DNA from: an uncultured Saprospiraceae bacterium
Lineage (GTDB): Bacteria > Bacteroidota > Bacteroidia > Chitinophagales > Saprospiraceae
Assembly: GCA_937127195.1 (NCBI GenBank)
Contig: CAKZLT010000448.1
Location: 1 to 7,054, forward strand
Direction of reading: 5' to 3'
Length of the DNA stretch: 7,054 bases
Part shown: positions 5,952 to 7,054 of the stretch, piece after piece
How positions within the stretch are numbered: the first letter of the stretch is position 1
Layout: every line of letters begins with the position of its first letter
Program-made: the position numbers and the translations under genes
The notes under the pieces: generated by a model
Database searches by the model: none
What the model was told of the DNA's origin: nothing
The model's input: the letters and a program-made list of their open reading frames with translations, nothing else

Positions 5952-5959
5952 TATATTTG
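5952..5959 (+). promoter_or_regulatory. TAnnTTTG -7 promoter element (TATATTTG)
   Basis: TATATTTG matches the Bacteroidota -7 consensus TAnnTTTG exactly. A TTG at 5934-5936 lies 15 nt upstream, shorter than the usual spacing of about 19 to 21, so the -33 part is weak. Transcription would start near 5965 and give a leader of about 280 nt before the ATG at 6246. It lies just beyond the preceding terminator, as a new transcription unit should. Confidence 0.55.
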
Positions 5960-6245
5960 TCTAACTATTATTCTGTGATAAATAATTCACAATGCATTTA
6001 ATTAAGTTAATTACAACTTTTTTTAATGTGTAAAATTTAACTACTTAACTAATTTAAGGGAAATAGAAAACAAAGAACCAAACGTATTCTTAGTCTAGTA
6101 ATGGTCTTTCTTTAACTAGGTTTGACCAAATAACTACATTTTCTTTTTGAAGAAAAAGCTAGACAAGGTAAGTTGTTTTTTTTAACCTGAAACAAATAGA
6201 ACAAATACAATAGTATTGGTTTTATTAATCTTAACTACTTTCAAA
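5960..6245 (+). other. Long AT-rich leader with six TAACTA repeats
   Basis: This stretch holds no gene. The hexamer TAACTA occurs at 5962, 6038, 6046, 6113, 6131 and 6232, the last two lines of the pattern being TTAACTACTT at 6037-6046 and again at 6231-6240, just before the start codon. Small hairpins are possible, for example CTTTTT-GAAG-AAAAAG near 6142-6157 and CTAGT/ACTAG near 6095-6119. I cannot match it to a known riboswitch or RNA family. Confidence 0.45.
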
Positions 6246-6812
6246 ATGATAGAAAAAGAACGTGTAGAAAAACTACAAGGAGAATTGCAGAAAGCAAAAT
6301 CTCAAACTAAATTAACAATGGCAATTGCGGGTATTAGTTTGGTTGCAGCTATTGTTTTGGGAGCAATGGCTTTGCAAAAATCTACACCCGTTACTACATC
6401 CGAAGTAGCAGGAATTTCATTAAATGATATTGATACACTTGAAAGAGTGAATGAGACGATTGTTTTGAAGCAAGAAATTGACAGCTTGAGTATTGTGATA
6501 GATACTTTGGAAGGTCGCTTGATGAAATACGAAGAATTAGAGGCACAAGATGATGAGACTGTTGTTGTTACAGATTACATTGGACAATTATTGGAAAATG
6601 CAAAAGCGTTTTCTAATACAAATTGTAATAAATCATTAGCGTTTTTGTATGCCGCTAAAAAAATTGCTCAAGCAGATGGAACAACTGATGCGAATAAAAT
6701 GGCAATATCTACAATGATTACGCAATGTGAAGCAGCATTATTTGGAGGTAAAATAGTAAATACTTCTTCTGCTGCGGTTTCTTCTTCTGATAATAATAAT
6801 GTTAGTCAATAG
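6246..6812 (+). CDS. Single-pass membrane protein of unknown function
   Basis: I do not recognise this protein. The ATG at 6246 gives 188 residues; the frame is open back to a TTG at 6216, but that adds only ten residues and is less likely as a start. Residues 1-23 are charged and helical (Lys/Glu/Gln-rich, coiled-coil-like). Residues 24-43 (TMAIAGISLVAAIVLGAMAL) form one membrane helix, probably with the N-terminus inside. Residues 60-102 are a second coiled-coil-like stretch with heptad-spaced Leu/Ile/Val. Residues 108-168 form a compact helical region with two cysteines (C127, C161) that could pair if the C-terminus is periplasmic; its LAFLYAAKKIAQADG part resembles one TPR-like hairpin. 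The tail (173-188) is Ser/Asn-rich and disordered. It is transcribed alone, with a promoter element and long leader upstream and a terminator downstream. A role in envelope scaffolding is possible but not shown. Confidence 0.75.
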   Translation: MIEKERVEKLQGELQKAKSQTKLTMAIAGISLVAAIVLGAMALQKSTPVTTSEVAGISLNDIDTLERVNETIVLKQEIDSLSIVIDTLEGRLMKYEELEAQDDETVVVTDYIGQLLENAKAFSNTNCNKSLAFLYAAKKIAQADGTTDANKMAISTMITQCEAALFGGKIVNTSSAAVSSSDNNNVSQ

Positions 6813-6895
6813 GACTCATTAACTGGTTTATTTGAAACTATACAAAACATCAAAACAGCGTTTTTAATCAACCGAAGTTTTAACATTTACATAAT

Positions 6896-6933
6896 AAAAA
6901 AGCACATTTATCTAGTGATAAATGTGCTTTTTT
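6896..6933. terminator. Strong bidirectional terminator, 17-bp perfect stem
   Basis: Bases 6896-6912 pair perfectly with 6917-6933 (core AGCACATTTATC / GATAAATGTGCT) around a TAGT loop, with six A before and seven T after the core. It is 83 nt after the plus-strand stop at 6812 and 22 nt after the minus-strand stop at 6956, so it probably serves both convergent genes. The 83 nt before it show no gene. Confidence 0.92.
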
Positions 6934-6955
6934 TGTTTCTATTCTGTCATCGTCC

Positions 6956-7054
6956 TTAGTAGTCAGTCAAGTTAATAGTGTCGGTACTTTTTGATAAAAT
7001 ATTTCCGATAACTTCGTTAAAATTTATTTCCGTAACTACGGCTATGCAAAGAAA
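6956..7054 (-). CDS. Probable C-terminal end of a minus-strand gene (partial)
   Basis: On the minus strand one frame is open from the window edge to TAA at 6956-6958, giving 32 residues that end in INLTDY. The other two minus frames hit stops within about 12 codons. The stop lies 22 nt before a strong hairpin, the same stop-to-terminator spacing as the repressor gene in this window. The peptide (contains TEINFNEVIGNILSKSTDT) is too short to assign to a family, and an open frame of this length could arise by chance. Confidence 0.4.
   Translation of the reverse strand, partial: FLCIAVVTEINFNEVIGNILSKSTDTINLTDY

Noticed and set aside
6216..6245. TTG start ten codons upstream of the membrane protein ATG
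   Set aside because: The added residues are hydrophobic leader-like filler, TTG is a rare start, and the ATG at 6246 begins the charged helix.
7029..7040. CCGTA-AC-TACGG dyad near the right edge
   Set aside because: It is short and falls inside the probable partial coding region, so it is most simply explained by chance.

Overview
The window is AT-rich (roughly one third G+C by eye) and looks like a chromosome segment of a Bacteroidota bacterium, most likely a Cytophagales-type marine or gliding lineage. The lineage clues are an ECF sigma factor near a membrane protein ending in an outer-membrane beta-barrel, a Bacteroidota-style glucosaminidase with an HFxIxC core, a perfect TAnnTTTG -7 element, and little sign of Shine-Dalgarno sequences. 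The genus cannot be fixed from this sequence.

Layout, left to right. At 1-131 is the 3' end of a plus-strand gene whose product ends in a TrkA-C/RCK-like domain. A shared hairpin terminator (132-169) separates it from a minus-strand block that reads from 3676 down to 172: an ECF sigma factor (3676-3137), then, 21 nt later, a lipoprotein di-heme peroxidase of the CCP/MauG superfamily (3115-1955), then, after a 178-nt gap with inverted repeats, a 534-residue protein (1776-172). That last protein has a short N-terminal cytoplasmic segment, one inner-membrane helix, a long Lys/Asn/Ser-rich linker and a C-terminal beta-barrel. It looks like a dual membrane-spanning anti-sigma factor (the Dma type described in Bacteroides), and its sigma partner would be the ECF factor two genes upstream. 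This sigma / periplasmic heme enzyme / two-membrane anti-sigma cassette is the most interesting thing in the window.

After a gene-free AT-rich stretch (3677-4056) and a strong terminator (4057-4103) comes a minus-strand LexA/CI-like repressor with an intact self-cleavage site and Ser/Lys dyad (4819-4124). It is divergent from a membrane-anchored GH73-type glucosaminidase (4967-5779, GTG start) in which aspartate replaces the usual catalytic glutamate. The 147-nt region between them carries two small dyads that could be operators.

The right-hand part holds a terminator (5875-5910), a good TAnnTTTG promoter element (5952-5959), an unusually long leader with six copies of TAACTA, and a single-pass membrane protein of unknown function (6246-6812). 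A 17-bp perfect hairpin (6896-6933) follows, then the probable 3' end of another minus-strand gene (6956-7054). I see no tRNA, rRNA, CRISPR array, transposase or phage structural gene.
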